The position numbers and the translations under genes are program-made. The notes beneath the pieces are model-generated. The model had not been told where the DNA came from, did no database searches, and saw nothing but the letters and a program-made list of their open reading frames with translations. From Pontibaca methylaminivorans (GTDB lineage: Bacteria > Pseudomonadota > Alphaproteobacteria > Rhodobacterales > Rhodobacteraceae), in the NCBI RefSeq assembly GCF_900156525.1, contig NZ_FTPS01000001.1, positions 62,001 through 126,000 on the forward strand: DNA of 64,000 nt, read 5' to 3'. Position 1 is the stretch's first letter, and each line of letters starts with the position of its first letter. This document shows, in pieces, positions 34,722-42,714 of the stretch.

Positions 34722-37700
34722 ATGAGCCAAAACCGACATGTCACCATCGGCGGCGCGCCCGAAGGGTTCGATGCCCGCCTGATCCTCGACGAGATCGAGA
34801 AAAGCGACGCGCCGGTGCTGCATGTGGCGCGCGACGACAAGCGCCTTGCCGCCATGCGCGCGGCGCTGGCCTTCTTCGCACCCGCCATGCCGGTGCTGAG
34901 CTTTCCGGCCTGGGACTGCCTGCCCTACGACCGCATCTCGCCCCATGCCGACATCGCCGCGGCCCGCATGGCGACTCTGGCGACGCTCGTTCATCGCAAG
35001 CCGGCGCATTTCGTGCTGCTGACGACCCTCAACGCCGCGACGCAGCGCATCCCGCCGCGCGAGGTGCTGCGCGGTTCGGCCTTCAGTGCACAGGTCGGCG
35101 AACGGGTCGATGAATCCGCCCTGCGCGCCTTTCTGGCACGGATGGGGTTTTCGCAAAGCGCGACGGTGATGGAACCCGGCGATTACGCGATCCGGGGCGG
35201 CATCATCGACATTTATCCGCCGGGGGATTCGGGGCCGGTGCGGCTTGATTTCTTTGGCGATATTCTGGACGGCATCCGCCGCTTCGACCCCGAGACCCAG
35301 CGCAGCGATGCGCGGCTCGACAGTATCGAGCTTGCCCCGGTCTCCGAGGTCATTCTTGACGAGGCGGCGATCACCCGTTTCCGCCAGAACTACCGCATCA
35401 GTTTCGGCGCCGCCGGCACTGACGATCCGCTTTACGAGGCGGTAAGCGCCGGGCGCAAGCATGCGGGGATGGAACACTGGCTACCGCTGTTCCATGACCG
35501 GCTGGAAACCCTGTTCGATTACCTGCCGCGCGCCACGGTCACGCTTGATGATCAGAGCACGGGGGCGCGGCTTGCCCGCTGGGATTCCATCGCCGACCAG
35601 TACGAGACCCGCCGCCTGGCCATGCAGGACCGCCGCACGGGCGAAACCCCCTACAAGCCCGCCCCGCCCGAATCGCTCTATCTGGATGATGCGGCCTGGG
35701 AACAGGCGCTTGAGGGCCGCCGCGTGCTGCAGTTCAACCCGCTGCCGCAGGCCACCGGCCCCGGTGTGATCGACGCCGGCGGGCGGATCGGGCGCAGTTT
35801 CGCCCCCGAGCGCCAGCGCGAGGACGTGAACCTGTTCACCGCGCTGGCCCGGCATATCCGCGACCGCCTTGACCGCGGACCGGTGATCGTCGCCTCCTGG
35901 TCGGACGGCGCGCGCGAGCGCCTCTCCGGCCTGATCGAGGACGAGGGGCTCACCGAGACGATCCCCGTGCCCGATGCCGGCCGCGTCGGCCGGCACGGGC
36001 TGCACCTTGCGGTCTGGCCGCTCGAGACCGGGTTCGAGACGCCGGAGCTCACAGTGATTTCCGAACAGGACGTGCTGGGCGACCGGCTGATCCGCCAGCC
36101 CCGCAAGCGCCGCCGTGCCGAGAATTTCCTGACCGAGGCCCAGAGCCTCAGCCCCGGCGATCTGGTCGTGCATGTGGACCACGGCATCGGCCGCTATCAG
36201 GGGCTCGAGGTGATCAGTGCCGCCGGGGCCGCGCATGAATGCCTTGCGATCGAATATGCCGAGGGCGCGCGCCTGTTCCTGCCGGTCGAGAATATCGAAC
36301 TTCTGTCGCGCTACGGCCATGAGGAGGGGCTGCTCGACCGGCTTGGCGGCGGTGCCTGGCAGGCGCGCAAGGCCCGGCTCAAGGAACGCATCCGCGAGAT
36401 GGCGGACCGGCTGATCCGCATCGCCGCCGAGCGCGCCCTGCGCCAGGCCCCGGTGCTCGAACCCGAACACCACTCGTGGGAGGCTTTCGCCGCGCGCTTT
36501 CCCTACGAGGAAACCGACGACCAGCTGGCCGCGATCGGGGACGTGCTCGACGATCTTTCCAGCGGCAACCCGATGGACCGGCTGATCTGCGGCGATGTGG
36601 GCTTCGGCAAGACCGAGGTCGCCATGCGCGCGGCCTTCGTCGCCGCCATGTCGGGGGTGCAGGTCGCGGTGATCGCGCCGACCACGCTGCTTGCGCGCCA
36701 GCATTACGCAAGTTTCGCCGAGCGGTTCCGCGGCTTTCCGCTGCAACTGCGCCCGCTGTCGCGTTTCGTCTCGGCGCGTGATGCGCAAAAGACCCGCGAC
36801 GGGCTGGCCGCGGGCACCGTCGATATCGCGATCGGCACCCATGCGCTGCTGGCCAAGGGCGTGCGGTTCAGCAATCTCGGGCTGCTCATCATCGACGAGG
36901 AACAGCATTTCGGCGTCGCCCACAAGGAGCGCCTCAAGGCCCTGCGCAGCGAGGTGCACGTGCTGACCCTCACGGCGACGCCGATCCCGCGCACGCTGCA
37001 GCTTTCGCTCACCGGCGTGCGCGACCTCAGCATCATCGCCACGCCCCCCGTGGACCGGCTGGCGATCCGCACCTATGTCAGCGAATTCGACCCCCTCACG
37101 ATCCGCGAGGCGCTGCTGCGCGAACATTACCGGGGCGGTCAGTCCTTCTATGTCGCGCCGCGGGTCAGCGACCTGCCGGAGATCGGCCAGTTCCTGCGCG
37201 AGGAGGTGCCCGAAGTCTCGGTCGTGGTGGCCCATGGCCAACTGTCCGCGCGCGAACTCGACGCCCGCATGAACGCCTTCTACGACGGCAAATACGACGT
37301 GCTGCTTGCCACCACCATCGTCGAATCCGGCCTCGACATCCCGAGCGCGAACACCATGATCGTGCACCGCGCCGACATGTTCGGACTGTCGCAGCTCTAC
37401 CAGATCCGGGGCCGCGTCGGGCGCTCCAAACAGCGCGCCTATGCCTATCTCACCACGAAACCGCGCAAGAAACTCACCCCGACCGCCGAAAAGCGCCTGC
37501 GCGTGCTCAGCAGCCTCGATTCGCTCGGCGCCGGCTTCGCGCTCGCGAGCCAGGATCTCGACATCCGCGGCGCCGGCAACCTGCTGGGCGAGGAACAGTC
37601 GGGCCAGATGCACGAGGTCGGCTTCGAACTCTACCAGTCCATGCTCGAGGACGCGATCGCCCGCATGCGGGCCGGCGATCTCGAAGGGCTCAGCGACGCG

Positions 37701-38186
37701 GATGACCAGTGGGCGCCCCAGATCAATCTGGGCGTCTCGGTGCTGATCCCGGAAACCTACGTGCCCGATCTCGACGTGCGCCTCGGGCTTTACCGCCGCC
37801 TGAGCGGCCTCTCGACCAAGGTCGAGCTCGAGGGCTTCGCGGCCGAGCTCATCGACCGGTTCGGCAAGCTCCCGCGCGAGGTGAACACCCTGCTGCTCGT
37901 GGTGCGGATCAAGGCCATGTGCAAGCGCGCCGGCATCGCCCGGCTTGATGGCGGCCCCAAGGGCGCGACGGTCCAGTTCCACAATGACCGCTTCGCCTCG
38001 CCCGAGGGGCTGGTCGAATTCATCAGGGCCGAGGACGGACAGGCCCGCATCAAGGGCAACCGCATCGTTCTCACACGTGACTGGCGCAAGGACGCGGACA
38101 AGATCAGGGGCGCCTTCGCCATCGCCCGCGACCTTGCCGAAAAACTCGTCCGCAAGGCCAAGAACAGCGAATCCCCCCGCCCCTGA
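34722..38186 (+). CDS. mfd: Transcription-repair coupling factor
   Basis: Mfd removes stalled RNA polymerase from damaged DNA and recruits UvrA. The 1154-residue protein has the N-terminal UvrB-like region with PAWDCLPYDRISPH, the RNA-polymerase-interacting CarD-like domain near residue 475 (LSPGDLVVHVDHGIGRYQGL), and a superfamily 2 translocase. In the translocase, motif I is GDVGFGKTEVAMRAAF near 623 and motif II is IIDEEQHFGV. A TRG-type motif follows helicase motif VI (QIRGRVGRSKQRAYAYL). The C-terminal D7 domain is present (about 1010-1154). The length is standard. The structured repeat copy 2 directly follows. Confidence 0.97.
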   Translation: MSQNRHVTIGGAPEGFDARLILDEIEKSDAPVLHVARDDKRLAAMRAALAFFAPAMPVLSFPAWDCLPYDRISPHADIAAARMATLATLVHRKPAHFVLLTTLNAATQRIPPREVLRGSAFSAQVGERVDESALRAFLARMGFSQSATVMEPGDYAIRGGIIDIYPPGDSGPVRLDFFGDILDGIRRFDPETQRSDARLDSIELAPVSEVILDEAAITRFRQNYRISFGAAGTDDPLYEAVSAGRKHAGMEHWLPLFHDRLETLFDYLPRATVTLDDQSTGARLARWDSIADQYETRRLAMQDRRTGETPYKPAPPESLYLDDAAWEQALEGRRVLQFNPLPQATGPGVIDAGGRIGRSFAPERQREDVNLFTALARHIRDRLDRGPVIVASWSDGARERLSGLIEDEGLTETIPVPDAGRVGRHGLHLAVWPLETGFETPELTVISEQDVLGDRLIRQPRKRRRAENFLTEAQSLSPGDLVVHVDHGIGRYQGLEVISAAGAAHECLAIEYAEGARLFLPVENIELLSRYGHEEGLLDRLGGGAWQARKARLKERIREMADRLIRIAAERALRQAPVLEPEHHSWEAFAARFPYEETDDQLAAIGDVLDDLSSGNPMDRLICGDVGFGKTEVAMRAAFVAAMSGVQVAVIAPTTLLARQHYASFAERFRGFPLQLRPLSRFVSARDAQKTRDGLAAGTVDIAIGTHALLAKGVRFSNLGLLIIDEEQHFGVAHKERLKALRSEVHVLTLTATPIPRTLQLSLTGVRDLSIIATPPVDRLAIRTYVSEFDPLTIREALLREHYRGGQSFYVAPRVSDLPEIGQFLREEVPEVSVVVAHGQLSARELDARMNAFYDGKYDVLLATTIVESGLDIPSANTMIVHRADMFGLSQLYQIRGRVGRSKQRAYAYLTTKPRKKLTPTAEKRLRVLSSLDSLGAGFALASQDLDIRGAGNLLGEEQSGQMHEVGFELYQSMLEDAIARMRAGDLEGLSDADDQWAPQINLGVSVLIPETYVPDLDVRLGLYRRLSGLSTKVELEGFAAELIDRFGKLPREVNTLLLVVRIKAMCKRAGIARLDGGPKGATVQFHNDRFASPEGLVEFIRAEDGQARIKGNRIVLTRDWRKDADKIRGAFAIARDLAEKLVRKAKNSESPRP

Positions 38187-38199
38187 AAATCCCCCCGCG

Positions 38200-38259
38200 C
38201 CTTCTTCTGGCGGAAATATCCCGGGGGAGTCGCCGTCAGGCGACGGGGGCAGAGCCCCC
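38200..38259. repeat. Structured intergenic repeat, copy 2, overlapping the transporter gene end
   Basis: This is a close copy of the element at 2065-2124, one base shorter in its first palindrome. The central stem is GTCGCC-GTCA-GGCGAC (copy 1 ATCGCC-GCA-GGCGAT) and the last stem GGGGGC-AGA-GCCCCC is identical apart from the loop. It follows mfd by 13 bases. It also supplies the last codons and the stop of the convergent Bcr/CflA transporter gene (38236-38259). Confidence 0.8.
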
Positions 38260-39516
38260 GCCCGCATCCCCGCCGGATCCCCCGCCCGGGCGGCGCCCCT
38301 CGCGCCGCTCGATCACGCGGATCCGCAGCATCAGCAGGAAGCCGCCCGCCGCCATGATCAGGATGCCGCCGACCATGGGCCGCAGCGTCCCGTCGAACAG
38401 CAGCCCGATCGGCGCCGCGATCACCGCCGCCATCACCGTCGAGAGCGCCCCGATGACCGAGGCCGCCATGCCGGCGATATGGCCCATGGGCTCCATCGCC
38501 ATGGCGTTCAGATTGCCGATGGTCATGCCGGCGGTCAGGAACACGCTGGCCTGGAACAGGAGGAACAGCGGGAACATGAGCCGGTCGGGCAGGGCCGAAA
38601 CCAGCACCAGAACCATGACCGCAAGCGTCCAGAGTCCCTCGAGTCCAAGCGCCCATGTGGTGATGCGGCGCATCCCGAACCGTACCACGATCACCGCGTT
38701 CACAAGGCTCGCGCTGGCCGAAATGATGGCAATGGTCGCGAACCAGAAGGGAAAGCTCTCGGCCCGCAGGAAGATCACGTCATAGACCTGCTGCACCATG
38801 GTGATCATGGTAAAGATCATGCCGAGGCAGAGCCCCTGCACGATGATGGTGAGCCGCACCATCTTGTGCAGCATGAGTTCGCGCGCCGCCGCCACGAGCA
38901 GCGCGGGGCGGAACGGGCGGCGCGCCGGCACCGGCAGCGGCTCGCGCAGCCGCAGGCCGAGCCAGAGCACCGCAATCAGCGTGAACAGCACGAAACCGAG
39001 GAAGATCCCGCGCCAGCCGACAAGGACGATGATCCCGGTGCCGAGAAGCGGCGCAAAGGCCGGGAAGATCGCAAAGACCATCATCGCGATCGACATCATC
39101 CGCGCCATGACGCGGCCTGAATAAAGGTCGCGCATGATGGCCAGCGAGACCACCCGCGGCGCCGCCGCCCCGAGCCCCTGGACCACCCGTGCCGCGAGCA
39201 TCACCTCGAGCGTCGGCGCGACCCATGCGGCGAAGGCCCCGATCACATAGATCACCGCGCCGGCATAGATCACCGGCTTGCGCCCGAAAGCGTCCGACAG
39301 CGGCCCGGTCACGAATGTTCCAAGCCCCATGCCCAGTACGAAGGCCGTGAGCACGAGCTGCGCGCGGTTGATGTCCCCGGGGCTCAGCTCGGCGCCGATC
39401 CGGGGCAGGGCGGGCAGCATCGAATCGATCGAAAAGGCGATCGTGGCGAATGTCATCGCGATCAGCGCGATGAATTCGGCCTGGCCCATTCTCTGGCCGC
39501 GTTCGGTAAGGGTCAT
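38236..39516 (-). CDS. MFS drug-efflux transporter, Bcr/CflA type
   Basis: The 426-residue product has 12 predicted membrane helices and the features of the drug:H+ antiporter-1 group of the major facilitator superfamily. It shows SIDSMLPALPRIGAEL near the first loop, FVTGPLSDAFGRKPVIYAG as the A motif, and RVVQGLGAAAPRVVSLAIMRDL. This suggests proton-driven drug export; the substrate is unknown. The ATG at 39516 follows GAGGA. The C-terminal residues GGGSAPVA and the stop codon come from an intergenic repeat. The gene converges with mfd. Confidence 0.9.
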   Translation of the reverse strand: MTLTERGQRMGQAEFIALIAMTFATIAFSIDSMLPALPRIGAELSPGDINRAQLVLTAFVLGMGLGTFVTGPLSDAFGRKPVIYAGAVIYVIGAFAAWVAPTLEVMLAARVVQGLGAAAPRVVSLAIMRDLYSGRVMARMMSIAMMVFAIFPAFAPLLGTGIIVLVGWRGIFLGFVLFTLIAVLWLGLRLREPLPVPARRPFRPALLVAAARELMLHKMVRLTIIVQGLCLGMIFTMITMVQQVYDVIFLRAESFPFWFATIAIISASASLVNAVIVVRFGMRRITTWALGLEGLWTLAVMVLVLVSALPDRLMFPLFLLFQASVFLTAGMTIGNLNAMAMEPMGHIAGMAASVIGALSTVMAAVIAAPIGLLFDGTLRPMVGGILIMAAGGFLLMLRIRVIERREGRRPGGGSGGDAGGGSAPVA

Positions 39517-39641
39517 GGTTTCCTCGGCAATGAATTGCCGCGCCTATCACGGGAACGGGGCAGGCGCCAGAAGGGGCTTGATCTTATCCTGACAGAAAGA
39601 CTAAGAGATAAACCAGCGAGTCACCCGGGAGAGGCCGACAG

Positions 39642-39962
39642 ATGAAAATCACGATGAAGATCACGGCGACAGGCCTTGCAGCGGTTCTGCTGGTTTCCGG
39701 CGCGGCTATGGCCGGGGCGGAAGATGCTGCGGCCCCGGACGCGGGCGGCAACGGACCGGGCATCAGCTACGCGCTGTTCGAGGACGTGGTGCCGCATATC
39801 GACCTCGAGCAATGCCCGGCCGGATATGCTGGTCAGGACGTGTTCTGCCGCCTGACCCTGGCCCATGACCAACTCAATCTCGTCGTTTTCTCGGAAGAGG
39901 GCGACCAGCCGATGATCGCGACCGAAAAGGTCGATCTGGATAAGACCGAGCTCGTCTTCTGA
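39642..39962 (+). CDS. Small secreted protein, unknown function
   Basis: The 106-residue product has a signal peptide (about residues 1-25, AVLLVSGAAMAGAE with an AMA-G type cleavage site) and a mature part of about 80 residues with two cysteines (QCPAGYAGQDVFCRLT) that may form a disulfide. The rest is acidic. I recognise the pattern as conserved in Rhodobacteraceae, without a named family. GGGAGAGG lies upstream of the start. A clear terminator follows. It is divergent from the Bcr/CflA-like gene. Confidence 0.75.
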   Translation: MKITMKITATGLAAVLLVSGAAMAGAEDAAAPDAGGNGPGISYALFEDVVPHIDLEQCPAGYAGQDVFCRLTLAHDQLNLVVFSEEGDQPMIATEKVDLDKTELVF

Positions 39963-39971
39963 ACTCGGCAT

Positions 39972-40016
39972 GGCCGGTGCGGAGTGCTTCCTCCCTTCGC
40001 CGCACCGGCCGTTTAT
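39972..40016 (+). terminator. Rho-independent terminator of the small secreted protein gene
   Basis: A perfect 11-bp stem GGCCGGTGCGG (39972-39982) / CCGCACCGGCC (40000-40010) with a 17-base loop is followed by GTTTATT. It closes the plus-strand gene ending at 39962 and overlaps the stop of the convergent DsbA-like gene at 40013, so it may also block read-through from that side. Confidence 0.85.
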
Positions 40017-40681
40017 TCCGCCCCGCCCAAGAGTTCGGAAATCACCTCGAGCCAGAGCGCGGAGGGCTGTGCGCCCGGAACGGCGTGGCGCCCGGCAACG
40101 ATGAAGGTCGGGACCGAACCGACGCCCATGCGGCGGGCCTCGGCATCGCGGTCGCGGATGTTTTCCACATCCGACCCCGATTGCAGCAGGCGCAGCACCA
40201 CCGCCGCATCCATTCCGATCGAATCGGCGATGTCGGCCAGGGTCTCGTGATCGCCGATGTCGCGCCCCTCGACGAAATATGCGGCAAAGAGCGCATCAAC
40301 GGCGGCGTTCTGGCGGTGTTCGATCCCGGCCCAGTGGATCAGCCGATGCGCGTCGAGCGTATTGGGCATGCGTTTCATCGCGGAAAGGTCGATCGTGAGC
40401 CCCGCGCGTTCGGCATGTTCCATCACCGGCAGATGCGCCTTCACGACCGCCTCCTCGTTGCCGAAACGGGCGCGAAGATATGCGCGCCGCTCCATGCCCT
40501 CGCGCGGCATCTCCGGGTTCAGCTGAAACGGGTGCCACTGGATCGCGAAGGGATTGTCCGGCGCTTCGGCCAGCGCCCGGTCGAGGCTGGCCTTGCCGAT
40601 ATAACACCACGGGCAGACGGGATCGGAGAAAATATCAAGCCTTGCAGGGAGTTCAGGGCGAGTGTTGATGTTTTCGCTCAT
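40013..40681 (-). CDS. DsbA-family oxidoreductase (FrnE-like)
   Basis: The 222-residue protein has a thioredoxin-fold active site C23-P-W-C26 (FSDPVCPWCYIG) and the helical insertion of the DsbA/FrnE group, with LNPEMPREGMERRAYL and a C-terminal SVPTFIVAGRHAVPGAQPS that contains the cis-proline loop. It has no signal peptide, so it probably works in the cytoplasm, like FrnE, which is linked to oxidative-stress resistance. The ATG overlaps the stop of the acyl-CoA synthetase gene upstream, so the two are translationally coupled. Whether the two functions are linked is not known. Confidence 0.9.
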   Translation of the reverse strand: MSENINTRPELPARLDIFSDPVCPWCYIGKASLDRALAEAPDNPFAIQWHPFQLNPEMPREGMERRAYLRARFGNEEAVVKAHLPVMEHAERAGLTIDLSAMKRMPNTLDAHRLIHWAGIEHRQNAAVDALFAAYFVEGRDIGDHETLADIADSIGMDAAVVLRLLQSGSDVENIRDRDAEARRMGVGSVPTFIVAGRHAVPGAQPSALWLEVISELLGGAE

Positions 40682-42207
40682 GTTTGTTCCGCCTTGAAAT
40701 GGGCCCGCAGCGCGCTGCGGCGCAGTTTTCCGTTCGCGCCGAGCGGCAGGTCGTCAAGATGCACGAAGGCGCGCGGCTGCTTGTAGCGGGCGAGGTTCTG
40801 CGCGCAATGGGCCTCGAGATTGGCCGCGGGCACGGGAACCGGGCCGGTGTAAAAGGCGACGATGATGCGCGTGTCGGGTTTGATCTCCACATCGGTGACG
40901 GCCGCCTGCCGGATGCCGGGATGGGCGTTCAGCACCTCTTCGACCTCGAGCGGGGAGACCCGAAAGCCTCCGGCGTTCATCATGTCGTCCCCGCGCCCGA
41001 GATAGGAGATCTGCCCGTCAGCGGCCATCGTTCCCTGGTCCCCGGTCAGGAACCATTCGCCCCGGAACCGGCTTTGCGTCGCCTCGTCCGCGCCGAGATA
41101 GCCGAGCATGAGCCCAGGATCGCGGCGCGAGACGGCGATGGTCCCGGCCTCGCCCAGCGGCAGCGGCTCCCCGCTGTCATCGGTGATGGCGACGCGGCGG
41201 CCTTTCTGCGGGCGCCCGAGCGTGCCCGACCCGACGGAAAATCCCGGGCCGGCGGAAATGAAGGTCGAACATTCCGACATGCCGAATGCCTCGTAAAGCG
41301 GGGTGCCGGTGGCCTTGCGCCAGGCGGCTTGCAGCGCGGGCGACAGCTTTTCCCCGGCGCAGATCCCGTGGCGCAGGTCGGGCAGGTCGATCTTTTCGCC
41401 CGACTGCAGGATCTTGCGGTAAACTCCGGGGGCGGCGGCAAATATCGTCGCGCGACTCTTGCGCAGCAGGGCCGGGAGCGCGGCAATCGTGGTTCCGGGC
41501 GATGGAATCAGCGCCGTCGCGCCGATGGTCCAGGGGTCCATGAGCCCGGTGCCGAGGGTGAAGGTCCAGTTGAACGCCCCGGCATGGAGCAGCCGGTCAT
41601 CCGCGCGCAGCCCGTACCAGTCCTCGAACATCATCTGCCGCGCCCAGATCGCCCGGTGCGCATGGGCGACCGCCTGCGGCTGCCCCGATGTGCCCGAGGT
41701 ATAGACCACATAGGCCATGCGATCCGCGTCGCCCATGGCATAGGCGCAGGGCGGGCCGCTGCGCATCGTTTGCAGCCGCCCGAGCGGTATCTCGTGCGGA
41801 TGGGGCGCGCTGGCGACCGCGGGGTCGCGCAGCACCGCTTTGGGTGCAAGCGTTGCGATCAGCGCCGCGATCTCCGGCCCCGTCAGTTGCGCCGAGGCCG
41901 GAACCGGCACCAGCCCGGCGGCGATGGCGCCAAGATAGGCGATCGGGAAATCCACGCTGTTGCCGAGCCGCATGAGAACGATGTCGCCGGGGGCGAGCCC
42001 CTCGGCCAGAAGCCCGCTGCCCGTCGCCCGCACCGCCCGTTCAAGGTCGCGAAAGCTCCATTCCTGCGACTCCTGCGGCGCGCTGCCGCCAAGGAGCAGG
42101 AGCGCGGGCTTGTCCGGCCGTGCGCCGGCACGACCGAGCACATGGGCGGCCAGGTTGAACGGGGCAGGACAGGGCGGCGGTGGCCCTTCATCAAAGATGG
42201 ACAGCAT
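40678..42207 (-). CDS. AMP-forming acyl-CoA synthetase/ligase (benzoate-CoA ligase-like)
   Basis: The 509-residue enzyme activates a carboxylic acid with ATP to an acyl-AMP and then forms the CoA thioester. The P-loop is YTSGTSGQPQAVAHAH, the A5-type motif EAFGMSECSTFIS, and the hinge LTGDQGTMAADGQISYLGRGDDMM with a downstream GGFRVSPLEVEE. Here the usual catalytic Lys near the C-terminus is present as GANGKLRRSAL. The acid substrate is uncertain; the similarity to benzoate- and acetate-type ligases is general. The N-terminus starts MLSIFDEGPPPPCPAPFNLA. It is the first of a two-gene unit with the DsbA-like gene. Confidence 0.85.
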   Translation of the reverse strand: MLSIFDEGPPPPCPAPFNLAAHVLGRAGARPDKPALLLLGGSAPQESQEWSFRDLERAVRATGSGLLAEGLAPGDIVLMRLGNSVDFPIAYLGAIAAGLVPVPASAQLTGPEIAALIATLAPKAVLRDPAVASAPHPHEIPLGRLQTMRSGPPCAYAMGDADRMAYVVYTSGTSGQPQAVAHAHRAIWARQMMFEDWYGLRADDRLLHAGAFNWTFTLGTGLMDPWTIGATALIPSPGTTIAALPALLRKSRATIFAAAPGVYRKILQSGEKIDLPDLRHGICAGEKLSPALQAAWRKATGTPLYEAFGMSECSTFISAGPGFSVGSGTLGRPQKGRRVAITDDSGEPLPLGEAGTIAVSRRDPGLMLGYLGADEATQSRFRGEWFLTGDQGTMAADGQISYLGRGDDMMNAGGFRVSPLEVEEVLNAHPGIRQAAVTDVEIKPDTRIIVAFYTGPVPVPAANLEAHCAQNLARYKQPRAFVHLDDLPLGANGKLRRSALRAHFKAEQT

Positions 42208-42324
42208 GTTCCGTGGCTAGAGGCGCCCGCCGGGCAATGCAAGGCCGGGCCGGCCGGTTCGGGGAGAGAGAAGCCGGAACGGAAAGGGGGCGGAAGAACG
42301 GGCCGCGGCATGGCCGCGCGAGCC

Positions 42325-42555
42325 TCAGCCGGAAAAGCCGGTGACTTCGCGGGTGAGGGATTCGAAAAAGAGGAAATCTTCGATTTCCTCCCGGGCTTCG
42401 GTCGTGGTGATGTTGTGCACCCGCGCGAGATAGGCCTCGAAACAGGCACGATCGGCGCGTGCGATCTCGATCGCGCTGTCCTCGATATGGGGAAACCGGG
42501 CCTTCATACGGATGAACCACAACCCGCCGCTGTTTGTGAGATCAGCCCACGTCAT
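42325..42555 (-). CDS. Small hypothetical protein
   Basis: The 76-residue frame reads MTWADLTNSGGLWFIRMKA and continues with an acidic, helix-rich sequence ending REEIEDFLFFESLTREV. The composition looks protein-like and not like a shadow of another gene. There is no good ribosome site before the ATG at 42555, and another start (42507) is possible. It is flanked by gaps of 117 and 159 bases, both lower in GC than the genes around. No family was recognised. Confidence 0.55.
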   Translation of the reverse strand: MTWADLTNSGGLWFIRMKARFPHIEDSAIEIARADRACFEAYLARVHNITTTEAREEIEDFLFFESLTREVTGFSG

Positions 42556-42714
42556 GAGATTCTACCGTAGCGCACCATGTGCCGACCCTCGTCGAAACCT
42601 CGCAGCCAATCATGTGCCAGATTCTGCAACAGCACAGATATTAGCACGCTGCAACGCAGAGAAAAGGCGATATTCCGCTGATATGGAACTCTTACGTCGC
42701 GTAAATGATCAGGT

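Noticed and set aside
35481-38267. 928-residue minus-strand open frame opposite mfd
   Set aside because: It is the complement of a complete Mfd gene and has no domain pattern; the high GC content keeps stops rare in this frame.
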